From Gimesia sp. (GTDB lineage: Bacteria; Planctomycetota; Planctomycetia; Planctomycetales; Planctomycetaceae), in assembly GCF_040219335.1 (NCBI RefSeq), contig NZ_JAVJSQ010000010.1:124001-188000 (forward strand): DNA of 64,000 nucleotides, given 5' to 3'. The first letter of the stretch is position 1, and every line of letters begins with the position of its first letter. The notes beneath the pieces are model-generated. The model was not told the origin of the DNA and ran no database searches. It saw nothing but the letters and a program-made list of their open reading frames with translations. Positions 1 through 8,714 of this stretch are shown in pieces. Both the position numbers and the translations under genes were made by a program.

Positions 1-277
1 TGAACTGGCCTATGGCGTCGATGTCAGTCGCACCGACTTTGTGCCGAATTCGGGTGAAATTCAGGGCTTTCGAATTTCCAGAAGAGGCCGCATCATGTTG
101 TTGCGCTGATATGACCGGGTCATCGCCGGCAGTCCCGATTGAAGCCAGCAGGACGAAAACGCAACGTTCATAGTTTTGAAGATTCACCCGATCTCCCGTA
201 TTGACAGCCGTAGAAAGGTCAACTGGCATGAAGGCGGGGATGATATCATGCGATTCTAAGAATTCCTGATTGAACAT
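1..277 (-). CDS. Phage-like structural protein, partial (3' end outside window)
   Basis: An open frame starts at ATG 277 and runs off the left edge (92 codons visible). It begins MFNQEFLESHDIIPAFMPVD and contains NYERCVFVLLASIGTAGDDP. An AAGGA ribosome binding site precedes the ATG. It lies 59 bp downstream of the capsid gene on the same strand, so it is probably the next gene of the HK97-type head cluster. The sequence resembles short proteins that follow capsid genes in phage-like clusters, but the function is not known to me. The assignment rests on position more than on motifs. Confidence 0.6.
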   Translation of the reverse strand, partial: MFNQEFLESHDIIPAFMPVDLSTAVNTGDRVNLQNYERCVFVLLASIGTAGDDPVISAQQHDAASSGNSKALNFTRIRHKVGATDIDAIGQF

Positions 278-336
278 TTAATTAAATCCTTTTTAGTCAG
301 GTAGAAAATTATCAATGTAAGGTTTGGAAGGCTGGA

Positions 337-1611
337 TTAAGATCGAGTAGCCAGAGTGACGAAGCTGGACTGTGTTGCGGTCCCTTTGTAGGGAGTCAAT
401 GGCTGAGTTTCCCAGGGCTTGCCATCAATTCGCATGATAAACCGCAGTGCCAACTGGTCGGTCAGGAACTCGACGTGCATTGATTCTGCCTGTTCAATGC
501 CCCCTTTACTGATGGTGATGTAATCATCCAGACTGGCGAGCATGATGTCTCCTTCGGTGCCGAGCGTCTCATTGAACTCAGTGGGAATCACAGGCCGTCC
601 CATTAAAGTCGCGTAAGATGCCTCTGACACACCGGAAGGCGGCATATAAACTAACTGGCCTCCAGCGGTAGAAACTCCAAGACTCATTTGATGAAGTTGT
701 GGTTCAGTGTCCTGATTGATGAACCAGGCAGAATTTTTGCGAGAGGAAGCCCGCATTCTGCTCCACATATGCAGGATGTTCTCAGCGACAATACTGTTCG
801 CTGCCTGGCCGGATTCTTTGGGAATCGTTACCCGGGCAGATGATTGCATGATTCCAAGCGGTTTTCCGACCCCATTTCCATTGAAGATGGATTCCCCGAG
901 CATGAATTCCATTTCTTCAGTCACTTTTTTATTGACATACGCTTCGAGTGCCAGGCCGTTATCGTTGATAAGCTCTTCCGTAAGATAAACCAGAACAGCC
1001 AGCTTATTGAGTTTTAAGGTCGTCTCACCGAGCTTGGGAGCCGCACCCGTAAGAGGATCTCCCTCTCCAACCCAGTAGGCACGCAGACCACCAGCGCGCG
1101 AACCGTCAGCTCGACTGGATTCTGGATCCGTTGGGAAGGTCATATTATTACCGGCAACCTGGTAGTGGTCGGTCCGACTGAAAATATCGTTCTGGTAGAT
1201 GTGCGTCAGAATCTCCTGATGAAATTCAGGTAAGATTGCAATTCCACCATCCGCTCCAACGACTTCCGACATTCCCTGGATGGCTTTGCACTTTCCCCAG
1301 GAGTTCTTTGTTTTTGAGATTAGCTCGCTTCGATCTTTGAAACCGCAGCGAATAAATTCTCCGAAAGATTTAAATTCGGAATAGGGTTGATATCCGCTGG
1401 GAAAAGTACGCATTGATTTGATGCGTTGTTGCTTTACGTTTTTCGAGCTGGTGGAGTTTTCTTCCTCCTGTTCCCAATAGCTGGTCAATCTGCCCTGTGC
1501 ATCATGCCGAAGACCACTGATATCGGGGGAGTTTAACTGATCCACACTTTTGGTGAGACTTTCGATGTTGGAAGAGAGAGACTTTACTTTTTCCTCAAGC
1601 GTATCAGACAT
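337..1611 (-). CDS. HK97-family major capsid protein (outer head cluster)
   Basis: The 424-residue protein has the layout of HK97-fold major capsid proteins. A charged coiled-coil-like N-terminal segment (about residues 1-30) is followed by a linker and the shell domain. The shell domain includes a GGIAILPEF stretch near residue 120, a LNKLAVLVYLTEELINDN segment and a GKPLGIM loop. The ATG at 1611 has AAGGA seven bases upstream. The gene lies 88 bp downstream of the prohead protease gene, the canonical protease-capsid order. It is one of two unrelated capsid genes in the window; the second belongs to the inner prophage (25772-27943). The frame is intact, so it may still be expressed even though the portal gene of the same cluster is broken. 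Confidence 0.88.
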   Translation of the reverse strand: MSDTLEEKVKSLSSNIESLTKSVDQLNSPDISGLRHDAQGRLTSYWEQEEENSTSSKNVKQQRIKSMRTFPSGYQPYSEFKSFGEFIRCGFKDRSELISKTKNSWGKCKAIQGMSEVVGADGGIAILPEFHQEILTHIYQNDIFSRTDHYQVAGNNMTFPTDPESSRADGSRAGGLRAYWVGEGDPLTGAAPKLGETTLKLNKLAVLVYLTEELINDNGLALEAYVNKKVTEEMEFMLGESIFNGNGVGKPLGIMQSSARVTIPKESGQAANSIVAENILHMWSRMRASSRKNSAWFINQDTEPQLHQMSLGVSTAGGQLVYMPPSGVSEASYATLMGRPVIPTEFNETLGTEGDIMLASLDDYITISKGGIEQAESMHVEFLTDQLALRFIMRIDGKPWETQPLTPYKGTATQSSFVTLATRS

Positions 1612-1699
1612 ATGAATGTCCTTTCTAATAGAACGAGGGGTGACGATGGTGGTTTACAGAAAGCAGCCACTGCAGTTTCGTATGTATGAGACTGTCAAA

Positions 1700-3064
1700 C
1701 TACTTTTTCTGAGCAGGTAGTAGATCGCAGATTTTTTGTTGAAGTACCGCTAGTGATTTCGAAAGTGCCTCAACATGCCCTTCAAGTTTCTGATTACTGA
1801 TGTTGACTGGTGCCTCATTTTGTAACTTGATTTTCATCAGGATTTCCTCCATCAACTGGCGCTGATCGCTTGAACCTGTCAGTGTTTTGCAATTCTGAAG
1901 TTGAGTCGAGCCCATCCTGTTTGTGAATCGGTTTAGTTGTGTCTCCTTAAACAAAAGCGGAAACTCTGAGTTGTACGGGCTTTTTATTGAATCAGGACTC
2001 TGAGGAGAGTGCTCAGAGTCACTCAGGGAGGGGAGATGCTTATATATTTTTTGATAAAGTTGATTCAGATCATTCTGTTCGTCTTGAAGTGCCTGAAGAA
2101 AAGATTTCAGACGGTGTTGAATTCGTTCGTTTTCCAGAATTGCTTCTGTTGAATTCACCTGTTCTGTTAGCAGACTGATCGAGTCTGAAATGAATCGAAG
2201 CAGTTGGGCGCCCAATGGCAACCGCTGGTTTTTGTCTTTAACCTTTACTTCCGATTCACAGGTTTCTTTAGATGCAGACTTAATTGAGATGCTCTGCGAT
2301 TCTTTTGGAGAATCGGAAAGTGGTGGATGATGAGCCTGTTGAGAGGCAGTCGAATTACTGTATCGACTGATTTCGATACTCGTGTTATTTGCAGCAGACC
2401 AACCTGGGATTGAGATCTGGTCAGCAGGTAAAACTGCCTGAAGTGACTTCAAGAGCGGTGCGGTGATTTTCCGGCCTTCGATAGTCCCTCGATCGAGTGT
2501 TCGAGCGATCGCATCAGGGTTGACTCCCAGTGCCCCCCAGGACCACTCAATCAATTCCCATTCTTCGAGAATAATCCCCGAACCTGAATTTGATGTCTTT
2601 CTGATTGCAGACTTGATGGGCAGGGCCCGCACAGATGTTGCTTTCACCAGGCCTTCTGCGATCAGGTGGAATATCTGTAAAGATTCCAGACACTTGTCAG
2701 TAAAAAATGAAGTGGCTGTAATTTCATGATCTGATACATCCAGAGCGAGTTTGCCGTCGGGCTGCTGACATTTGGCAATCGGGCGTGTGAGTTCTCCCAG
2801 GCCATGTTCCCAAAGAACGACTGGGTTGTTGCGATAATTCTCGAGATGAACACCCCGAGGTACGATTACGTCACCTTCTCGGTCTTCGCGTGGAGTGTTG
2901 ATGACAGCTCGCGCCGACATCAGTCGTTCATCTACAACTGGTTGAGCTTGACAATGGAGTGAGAGGTCAGACGACTGATCAGCAAAACTGCAGAAGGAAC
3001 CGAATTTCTGTGTTCGGTCTTTAAGAATCGTCTGTAAAGGAATGTCCGAATTTGAAGTATTCAC
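1700..3064 (-). CDS. HK97-type prohead protease with long C-terminal extension
   Basis: The 454-residue protein starts at GTG 3064, with a GGGG ribosome-binding-like run nine bases upstream. Residues about 40-210 show the prohead protease (caudovirus S14/S78-like) pattern: RAVINTPREDREGDVIVPRG, an NPVVLWEHG segment carrying a His candidate for the catalytic site, and a GLVKATSVRALP segment with the Ser candidate. In capsid assembly this enzyme processes scaffold and capsid subunits. The C-terminal half (about 220-454) is Ser/Gln-rich and partly coiled coil, and may act as an internal scaffold fused to the protease (inference). It is followed directly by the capsid gene. Confidence 0.82.
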   Translation of the reverse strand: MNTSNSDIPLQTILKDRTQKFGSFCSFADQSSDLSLHCQAQPVVDERLMSARAVINTPREDREGDVIVPRGVHLENYRNNPVVLWEHGLGELTRPIAKCQQPDGKLALDVSDHEITATSFFTDKCLESLQIFHLIAEGLVKATSVRALPIKSAIRKTSNSGSGIILEEWELIEWSWGALGVNPDAIARTLDRGTIEGRKITAPLLKSLQAVLPADQISIPGWSAANNTSIEISRYSNSTASQQAHHPPLSDSPKESQSISIKSASKETCESEVKVKDKNQRLPLGAQLLRFISDSISLLTEQVNSTEAILENERIQHRLKSFLQALQDEQNDLNQLYQKIYKHLPSLSDSEHSPQSPDSIKSPYNSEFPLLFKETQLNRFTNRMGSTQLQNCKTLTGSSDQRQLMEEILMKIKLQNEAPVNISNQKLEGHVEALSKSLAVLQQKICDLLPAQKK

Positions 3065-3459
3065 AGTTTGCCCCGTTGAGTAGAACTATTTATTTGCGAC
3101 AGGGCAGTGTTTTAAGGTTCGGCTCCACGGGGTCAATAAGATTCGATTCGGTTTTTTCTTTTTTTATTCCAAGACGGTTGGTGAATGATCAGTGTCTGGT
3201 TTGGCCTACGCTGTGTGCAGGAATCGATAGACGAAAGAGATGCATGGCATGCGAAGAGACTCTTTAGCAGCAAGATCATTTTACACTCTGAATTCTTTCA
3301 ATAGGTAAAGAGAATTCAGAGTAGTTGTCTTAAATCTGAGAGTGCTGAATAAGCTGGCTCAATCTGCAATCTAATCGGACTAAATAGCAGAGAGCCGGAT
3401 GAAAGACTCAACTTAATAGGGACTGACACACCTGATAAATCGAAAGAATAATGGAGCGA
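3065..3459. other. Intergenic region with an inverted repeat
   Basis: No convincing gene is seen in this 395-bp stretch between the YkgJ-type gene and the protease gene. It holds a 10-bp perfect inverted repeat, CTCTGAATTC at 3286-3295 and GAATTCAGAG at 3312-3321, whose arms are extended by TTT/AAA. There is no T-run on either side, so it is a weak terminator candidate at best. A promoter for the protease-capsid genes may also lie here, but I could not pick one with confidence. Confidence 0.4.
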
Positions 3460-4152
3460 TCAGGCAGCCCGTTTGTGGGATTCAGAATTGTCAGAGACTC
3501 TAGCTGTGTCAACTGAGGTGCCCTCTCGTGTTTCAGAGGCAATTCGATTTGAGTAAATACGATCAATAAAATCTGGAAATTGATTCCATGCTCCGGGGGC
3601 CTGATTCCAGATCATGGCGATTTTACTGAAGAATGTCATTTCGTATCTGGCTATCACCAGACTCTGGATCGTGTCATTGGGATCCAGATCAGAAGCCGTC
3701 CATTGTCGAGAACAGAGGTCATAGGCAGGTTCGCCGTTGCGACCGTTAGAAGGAATATCATACAGGATCGCCAGCTCATTTGAGGTATTCAGTTTTGCCG
3801 GAAAGCAGCGACACGTTTGAGGGCGATTTTGATAGATTCCGCAGCGGCCCAGTCCTTTGGGATGCTCATCATCGGGAAGGCATTCCATCAGAAAACGGCA
3901 TTTTGTAGTTCCGGGGAAGGAACTGCTGGGAATGTGCTTAAGGCAAATCACGAAAGGAGTTTCAGGATCGTCCTCAAACAGAAAATGAGGTGCCAGGTTG
4001 CGTGAGATTAGTCCTTCGGTGTCTTCCCAGCGGCAGGCGAAATCCCAGAAATTCAAGTTCTGGCGATGAGTGAAATGATGGATGTCTGCACCGGAAATCG
4101 GAACCGCAAAAGAGCGACAACAACCAGAATGGCAGGAATCACAAATACCCAT
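3460..4152 (-). CDS. YkgJ-family cysteine-cluster protein
   Basis: The 230-residue protein has the spaced cysteines of the YkgJ family (putative Zn/Fe-S cluster proteins of unknown function). These are CDSCHSGCCRS at residues 4-14, a mid-protein CLKHIP, KCRFLMECLP, a GRCGIYQNRPQTCRCFPA motif around residues 103-120, and a DLCSRQW segment. The CGIYxxRPxxCRxFP signature is typical of the family. Its ribosome binding site is weak. It lies on the same strand as, and between, portal/aminotransferase and protease/capsid genes, so it is a cellular-type gene embedded in the phage head cluster. Whether it is functionally tied to that cluster is unknown. Confidence 0.8.
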   Translation of the reverse strand: MGICDSCHSGCCRSFAVPISGADIHHFTHRQNLNFWDFACRWEDTEGLISRNLAPHFLFEDDPETPFVICLKHIPSSSFPGTTKCRFLMECLPDDEHPKGLGRCGIYQNRPQTCRCFPAKLNTSNELAILYDIPSNGRNGEPAYDLCSRQWTASDLDPNDTIQSLVIARYEMTFFSKIAMIWNQAPGAWNQFPDFIDRIYSNRIASETREGTSVDTARVSDNSESHKRAA

Positions 4153-4325
4153 TCGTTTTTTAACTTACCAAGAAGGAGTTGGCGAAACTGAATATAGACA
4201 CATGACTTTGGACAGGGAATAATCCTGTCGTTATAATCGGCGCAATCGGCAAACTCGCTTGAGCTTATTCGTGATTCAGTACTCTTTGGAAAAAAAAAGC
4301 CAAACAAATTACTGTGTAACTACCG

Positions 4326-5627
4326 TCAGGAAAGAGACTTAATGGCGTTGGACAGTCGCTGCATGCCTTCCCGAATTCCTTCCGGGTTTTGAACACCAAA
4401 CGTTAACCGCATGTGATTTTTTTGTGGAGCCAGTTGTTCTTCGGCCGGGAGACCTTGATCAACAGCATAAAATAATTCGCCGGGAACGTACATTACTTTC
4501 TCTCCATGAACAGCGCGTTCGAATAGTGGACTTTGGAACCCGGTTTCAATTGACTCAGGCAGGGTCATCCAGACGTAGAGTCCCCCATTTGGATGTACCC
4601 AATGGACTCCAGGAATATCTGAAAAATATTCATCAGCGGCTTCCAGCATGCAGTCTCGTTTTTCGCGATACACGTTTTGGAGGGTTGCAACGTGGTCGTA
4701 ATATAAATGATCGCTCATCACGCGAGTTAAAATATGCTGACTCAGATTCGTAGATCCAAAGTCATCATTTCCTTTCTTGTCACGTATGGCAGCGCAGATT
4801 TCAAGCGGGGCAACTCCAAAACCCACTCTTAACCCGGGGGAAAAACTTTTGGAAAAAGTTTGCGTTAGAATCACATTATCTCCAGAAGGATCAAAGCTTC
4901 GTATACTTGGGGTCACAGGCCCGTCATAACAGAGTTCCCGATAGGCGAGGTCTTCCAGGATAAAGATACGTTGTGACTTTGACCACTTGCGTGCGATTTC
5001 GACGATCTGTTGTCGGCGATCAATCGAAAGGGAGAGACCGGAAGGATTTTCATAGTCGCTAACTACGTAGATCATCTTGACTTTTGTCAGGTCACCCTGG
5101 GACTCCAGCATGTCGAGGGTTGATTCGAGCGAATCCATTCGCATACCGAATTCATCGGTTTCTACAGAGACGATTCGCGCTCCCAGTCCCTGAAGTACAC
5201 CCAGAAAGACAAAATAGGTCGGAGCTGCAACCAGGCAGATATCGCCGGGATCGAGCAATATCTCACCAACCAGAGACAGATACTGCTGTGAGCCTGTGGT
5301 GGCAATGATGTTATCCACAGTGATTCCCAACTCGTCAGCAGGCTTTTGTTCCAGATTAGATAAATGGGACAGCAGTAATGTTCTTAAAGCGACAGATCCT
5401 GCCGTCGTTCCATACTGTAATGCTTCCAATCCCATTTTCGGATTGGCGAGCAGGCTCTCTAGAGCTTGCCTGGTAGATTCTACAGGGAGGCTTCCCTGGT
5501 CGACCAGGCCTGCTGCCAGTGACAGAACCCCCGGATTTTCTACACCCTGCTGCATGAGAAAACTGATGGGTAAATCGTGGCTCCAGGTTCTTTTTTTACT
5601 GAAACTGATATTACTGGGCGTGGACAT
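4326..5627 (-). CDS. PLP-dependent class I/II aminotransferase
   Basis: The 433-residue fold-type I aminotransferase is read from ATG 5627, preceded by GAGG; an upstream TTG at 5669 in the same frame has no better support. Hallmarks are GVLSLAAGLVDQGSLP near the N-terminus, an LQYGTTAGSVALR segment, the ATTGSQQ cofactor-phosphate region, VSDYENPSG (the Asn that contacts PLP O3'), and TQTFSKSFSPGLRVGF with the Schiff-base lysine. The sequence is closest in style to the 2-aminoadipate/valine-pyruvate-like subgroup related to MocR C-terminal domains. The exact amino-acid substrate cannot be told from sequence. It is divergent from the symporter gene across a 241-bp gap. Confidence 0.85.
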   Translation of the reverse strand: MSTPSNISFSKKRTWSHDLPISFLMQQGVENPGVLSLAAGLVDQGSLPVESTRQALESLLANPKMGLEALQYGTTAGSVALRTLLLSHLSNLEQKPADELGITVDNIIATTGSQQYLSLVGEILLDPGDICLVAAPTYFVFLGVLQGLGARIVSVETDEFGMRMDSLESTLDMLESQGDLTKVKMIYVVSDYENPSGLSLSIDRRQQIVEIARKWSKSQRIFILEDLAYRELCYDGPVTPSIRSFDPSGDNVILTQTFSKSFSPGLRVGFGVAPLEICAAIRDKKGNDDFGSTNLSQHILTRVMSDHLYYDHVATLQNVYREKRDCMLEAADEYFSDIPGVHWVHPNGGLYVWMTLPESIETGFQSPLFERAVHGEKVMYVPGELFYAVDQGLPAEEQLAPQKNHMRLTFGVQNPEGIREGMQRLSNAIKSLS

Positions 5628-5868
5628 GGTGCATAGCCTCTGGGAAATGGAACTTGCTTTTACCCGCAAATAAAGTTTGAATCAGCACATTGGTATAGAA
5701 TTCAGCATAATCTTGATCCTCATGATTTACCATGAACTTTGAGGTGACTGAATTGAAATCAGGGTTCATTGTCAGCATACTGAAATAGAAATTTGCCTGA
5801 AGCCAGGTCTACTGCGGCTCACTCTACCTACTGATGCTTAATTCGTATTCAGAGCAGGAAACCACATC

Positions 5869-7503
5869 TTGAAATTGTTTATTTCCATTGCGACTTTGTC
5901 CATCGTCTTTTCTCTGAATACTCCACTTTCGGCAGCAGAATCAGCTGCTGAGCCCTTGCCACTTAACACGGGCTTGCATCCGGTCGACTGGATGATCATA
6001 GCCGTTTACGCAATTCTCACGATATTTCTGGGCTGGTATTTCAGTCGAGGACAGGAAGATACTTCTGAATATTTTGTAGGCAGCGGTCAGATGAATCCGT
6101 TTCTGATTGGTGTTTCACTCTTTGCCACACTCTTGAGTACAATCACTTATCTCTCTACTCCAGGAGAAATTCTGGGAAAAGGGCCCGTCTATCTGGTCAA
6201 AGACCTGGCAATGCCTTTCATTTTCATCATTGTCGGTTACGTGATGTTGCCGGTATATATGAAAAGTCGGGTTACCAGTGCATACGAACTATTGGAAGAA
6301 AAACTGGGGCTCGGCATTCGTATGCTGGGAGCAGTCATGTTCCTGGGCTTGCGATTAATCTGGATGTCGTTGCTGGTCTATTTGACAGCAAAAGCGATCA
6401 CGACCATGTTGAATGTCGGAGAGGAGTGGATTCCCTATATCGTTCTGGGTACAGGGTTGGTAGCCATTATTTATACATCCCTGGGGGGCTTACGTGCTGT
6501 AGTCATCACCGATTTAATTCAGACGATTCTATTGTTTGGCGGAGCCTTGCTGGTGATTGCCACTATTACTTACCACTTGGGGGGCTTCAGCTGGTTTCCT
6601 ACTCAGTGGGACTCTAACTGGGATACACAGCCATTTTTCAGTACTGACCCGGCGACACGCGTGACTTATGTTGGCACGTTTTTGTCAATTCTGATCTGGT
6701 ATGTTGCTACCATGTGTGGAGACCAGGTTTCCGTGCAGCGATTCATGTCGACCCGGGATGCAGCGGCGGCACGACGATCTCTGGCTATCCAACTGACCGT
6801 TTCAGTGGTTGTATCATTGACTCTGGCGATGGTTGGTTTTGCGTTGCTGGGGTATTTCAATGCGTTTCCGAGTGAAATTCCTGCCGGTATGGAGCTCAAA
6901 AAGGATGCGGATAAATTTTTCCCACATTACATTGCAAATCATCTTCCCGTTGGAATATCAGGGTGTGTTGTGTCAGCGATGTTTGCAGCAGCCATGTCCA
7001 GTATCGATTCCGGTGTGAACTCCATCACAGCGGTCGTAATGACGGACTTTTTGGATCGATTTGGTTTCAAACCTAAAACAGAACGGGGACATGTTTTATC
7101 AGCACGTCTGCTGGCACTGGGAATTGGAGTCATCGTGGTTCTGTCCAGTTCATTGATGGGAAGTATTCCAGGAAACATCACTGCTGTGACGAATAAAACT
7201 GCGAACTTATTGACCACTCCTATTTTCTGTCTCTTCTTTTTTGCTCTTTTCGTCCCCTTTTCCAGACCCGCCGGCGTACTGGTCGGGACAGTATTGGGAA
7301 CTACGACTGCCGTGTTGATTGCTTTTTCGGGACCTATTTTTATCGAGAATTATACATCTGATATGCCTGATCCGATCAGTTTTCAATGGATTGCGCCGGC
7401 CGCGGTTTCAATAAATATCGCCAGCGGTTGCCTGGTCAGTTATCTCATCGCCAGTGCGCAACAAAAGAAGTCGGGTGCGCAACGGGATCTGACTTCCGAT
7501 TAA
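5869..7503 (+). CDS. Sodium:solute symporter (SSS family)
   Basis: The 544-residue membrane protein starts at TTG 5869, with AGGA about nine bases upstream. An N-terminal signal-like hydrophobic segment (1-22, ending near LSAAESAAE) precedes the SSS core of about 13 transmembrane helices. Typical SSS sequences are visible: GWYFSRGQEDTSEYFVGSG, YLSTPGEI, VYTSLGGLRAVVITD-like (IIYTSLGGLRAVVITDLIQ), WYVATMCGDQVSVQRFMSTRD and SAMFAAAMSSIDSGVNSI. It imports a solute with Na+; sugar or carboxylate cannot be distinguished. Its stop overlaps by three bases the convergent stop of the portal C-terminal fragment. Confidence 0.88.
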   Translation: MKLFISIATLSIVFSLNTPLSAAESAAEPLPLNTGLHPVDWMIIAVYAILTIFLGWYFSRGQEDTSEYFVGSGQMNPFLIGVSLFATLLSTITYLSTPGEILGKGPVYLVKDLAMPFIFIIVGYVMLPVYMKSRVTSAYELLEEKLGLGIRMLGAVMFLGLRLIWMSLLVYLTAKAITTMLNVGEEWIPYIVLGTGLVAIIYTSLGGLRAVVITDLIQTILLFGGALLVIATITYHLGGFSWFPTQWDSNWDTQPFFSTDPATRVTYVGTFLSILIWYVATMCGDQVSVQRFMSTRDAAAARRSLAIQLTVSVVVSLTLAMVGFALLGYFNAFPSEIPAGMELKKDADKFFPHYIANHLPVGISGCVVSAMFAAAMSSIDSGVNSITAVVMTDFLDRFGFKPKTERGHVLSARLLALGIGVIVVLSSSLMGSIPGNITAVTNKTANLLTTPIFCLFFFALFVPFSRPAGVLVGTVLGTTTAVLIAFSGPIFIENYTSDMPDPISFQWIAPAAVSINIASGCLVSYLIASAQQKKSGAQRDLTSD

Positions 7504-8036
7504 TTTGCCCCATTCACCAACGCGGAATCAGCACGCAGGTGTAAAGCATCCATCAGATTTTTTCCCGATGGTAGACTGGGGGCCGTAGTATGATCCTCTG
7601 TTTGTGATTCAGAGTGTACAGGTTGCTTTCGGTCGGCGCTGACAATTTGGTTTCCTCCATTTTCTGGACCAAGAGGTGGTAGTCCACGGATCGCCCGCAA
7701 TTCGTCTACTTTGATAATCTGGGCTCGAATATCTGTCGCCAGACGCTTTTCGAGCAGATCTGGATCATCAATTTGGGTCGCTTCAATTTCGATGGTCAGG
7801 TTCCTCCCGAACTGGGGGGCGAGATGCTCGGTATCATCTTCCGCCAATAAATCCAGAATGGGTTGAACAGTCAGAGAAATGAACTGCTTTAAACTGGCGT
7901 AAAAAGCGGCATAACTTCCTCCGTCTGAGATACCTGCAGCAATTCCAGGGACTCCATGTAAAGCCAGAATCGCATCTCTAAATTCGACGAATGAGGCGTT
8001 GTCATCCTGTCGAAATCTGACGACAAATACTGACAT
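7500..8036 (-). pseudogene. Portal protein, C-terminal fragment (split by the inner prophage)
   Basis: The 178-residue frame starts at a chance ATG inside the prophage end. From residue 15 it reads SFVEFRDAILALHGVPGIAA, which continues the portal fragment at 50936-51898 exactly. That fragment ends REMDYNA, and joining across the shared bases ACAACGCCT gives REMDYNASFVEFRD in frame. This part corresponds to the portal stem and wing after the clip-side helix, ending in a hydrophilic tail. It contributes about 164 residues to an intact portal of about 484. There is no ribosome binding site before the ATG, so it is probably not translated in the lysogen. Confidence 0.88.
7994..8002 (+). other. 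attL core (9-bp direct repeat)
   Basis: The sequence aggcgttgt is identical to 50938-50946. On the minus strand it reads ACAACGCCT and lies in the codons for Asn-Ala in the portal gene. It marks the left crossover site of the prophage. Confidence 0.82.
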
Positions 8037-8116
8037 TGCACATCTAAAAAAACTGCTTCACATCCCCTGATCTTCCCACCCATGAAGACAAGTAGCGACA
8101 TTCAGCGAAACGCGGT

Positions 8117-8135
8117 TGCTACCTGGGCTGCTACT
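8117..8135 (+). other. Arm-type integrase repeats, left end
   Basis: Two direct repeats, TGCTACC (8117-8123) and TGCTACT (8129-8135), are spaced by 12 bp. The same pair occurs inside the right end at 50832-50849 in the same orientation. Tyrosine integrases with an N-terminal arm-binding domain use such short repeats flanking the core, and this integrase has that domain. Confidence 0.65.
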
Positions 8136-8199
8136 TTTCCAATTCTCATCCACTCAGGCACACCCAAAATTAAAAATCAAAAAAACTGAAAAACATTCT

Positions 8200-8260
8200 G
8201 TGACGTTATCTTACGTGAGCGTGCGCTTCCGTGACTTTACATGACGTTGTGTGACGTGAC
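8200..8260. repeat. Cluster of TGACGT/ACGTGA repeats (operator or iteron candidate)
   Basis: Within 60 bp there are TGACGT at 8201, TTACGTGA at 8211, CGTGAC at 8230, TGACGT at 8242 and GTGACGTGAC at 8251, in mixed orientation. The cluster sits between the left attachment arm and the first plus-strand gene, just upstream of a promoter candidate. A repressor, Xis or replication-initiator binding array is plausible. Nothing else in the window repeats this motif at this density that I noticed. Confidence 0.5.
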
Positions 8261-8295
8261 CCATTTAACCGCTTCTCCGGTGATGCTGAACCGGA

Positions 8296-8323
8296 TTGAC
8301 GCTCCTAAAAATGAGTGTATCTT
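8296..8323 (+). promoter_or_regulatory. Candidate early promoter
   Basis: TTGACG (8296-8301) and TATCTT (8318-8323) are separated by 16 bp, a sigma-70-like arrangement with 5/6 and 4/6 matches. It lies about 50 bp upstream of the first early gene at 8375 and directly after the TGACGT repeat cluster, a typical place for a regulated early phage promoter. No experimental support. Confidence 0.4.
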
Positions 8324-8374
8324 TCCTCGTGTTGTGAGTGACATTTAACGACTGGAAAGGAAAGCGAGTCAGAA

Positions 8375-8620
8375 ATGACAACAGCAACTGAAAGCCCGGC
8401 AGATAAAAAATATGGATACACTTTCGGCTGTGATGGTGTTGTTGATTACTCGACAGCAGCTCGCATGCTTGGCGTCTGCAAACGGACTGTTGAGCGATAT
8501 GTAGAGAACCAGGATGAGTTCAAGCGTTTCAGAGTCGGGCGTCATCCAGGCAAGAAGAATCAGAAGTGTGTGATTTGTCGTCGGTCTCTCAATGACTACA
8601 TACGCTCGATAGAAAAATGA
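8375..8620 (+). CDS. Small helix-turn-helix protein (excisionase/MerR-like fold)
   Basis: The 81-residue protein is preceded by AGGAAAG. Residues about 25-60 read VDYSTAARMLGVCKRTVERYVENQ, the form of a winged-helix Xis/MerR-type DNA-binding domain (helix, turn, recognition helix). The later KCVICRRSLNDYI segment matches the DNA-binding-module style in which an RV/IRRSDLDAYI-type tail ends the domain. It is the first gene of the plus-strand early operon and sits beside the left attachment site. It could be a regulator or a recombination directionality factor; a second Xis-like gene lies beside the integrase. Confidence 0.62.
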   Translation: MTTATESPADKKYGYTFGCDGVVDYSTAARMLGVCKRTVERYVENQDEFKRFRVGRHPGKKNQKCVICRRSLNDYIRSIEK

Positions 8621-8714
8621 TGCTCACCAGCTGAGCGAACCGCTAATTTTCAAAACTACATTTTATTTTCCGGGATCGGGGTACGCGCTGATCCAAGCCG
8701 AAAGGGGAGAACCA

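Noticed and set aside
3286-3321. Terminator after the YkgJ gene
   Set aside because: The stem is perfect but no T-run follows on either strand, and it is about 140 bp from the gene end; kept only as an inverted repeat.
4053-4307. Minus-strand frame of 84 residues overlapping the start of the YkgJ gene
   Set aside because: It overlaps the YkgJ coding region, has no family pattern and no ribosome binding site.
5628-5669. Extended N-terminus of the aminotransferase from TTG 5669
   Set aside because: ATG 5627 has a GAGG site and better matches family length; the extension looks non-coding.
8200-8260. CRISPR-like or tandem repeat array
   Set aside because: The repeats are 6-10 bp, irregularly spaced and in both orientations; an operator cluster is more likely. 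No CRISPR array was seen anywhere.
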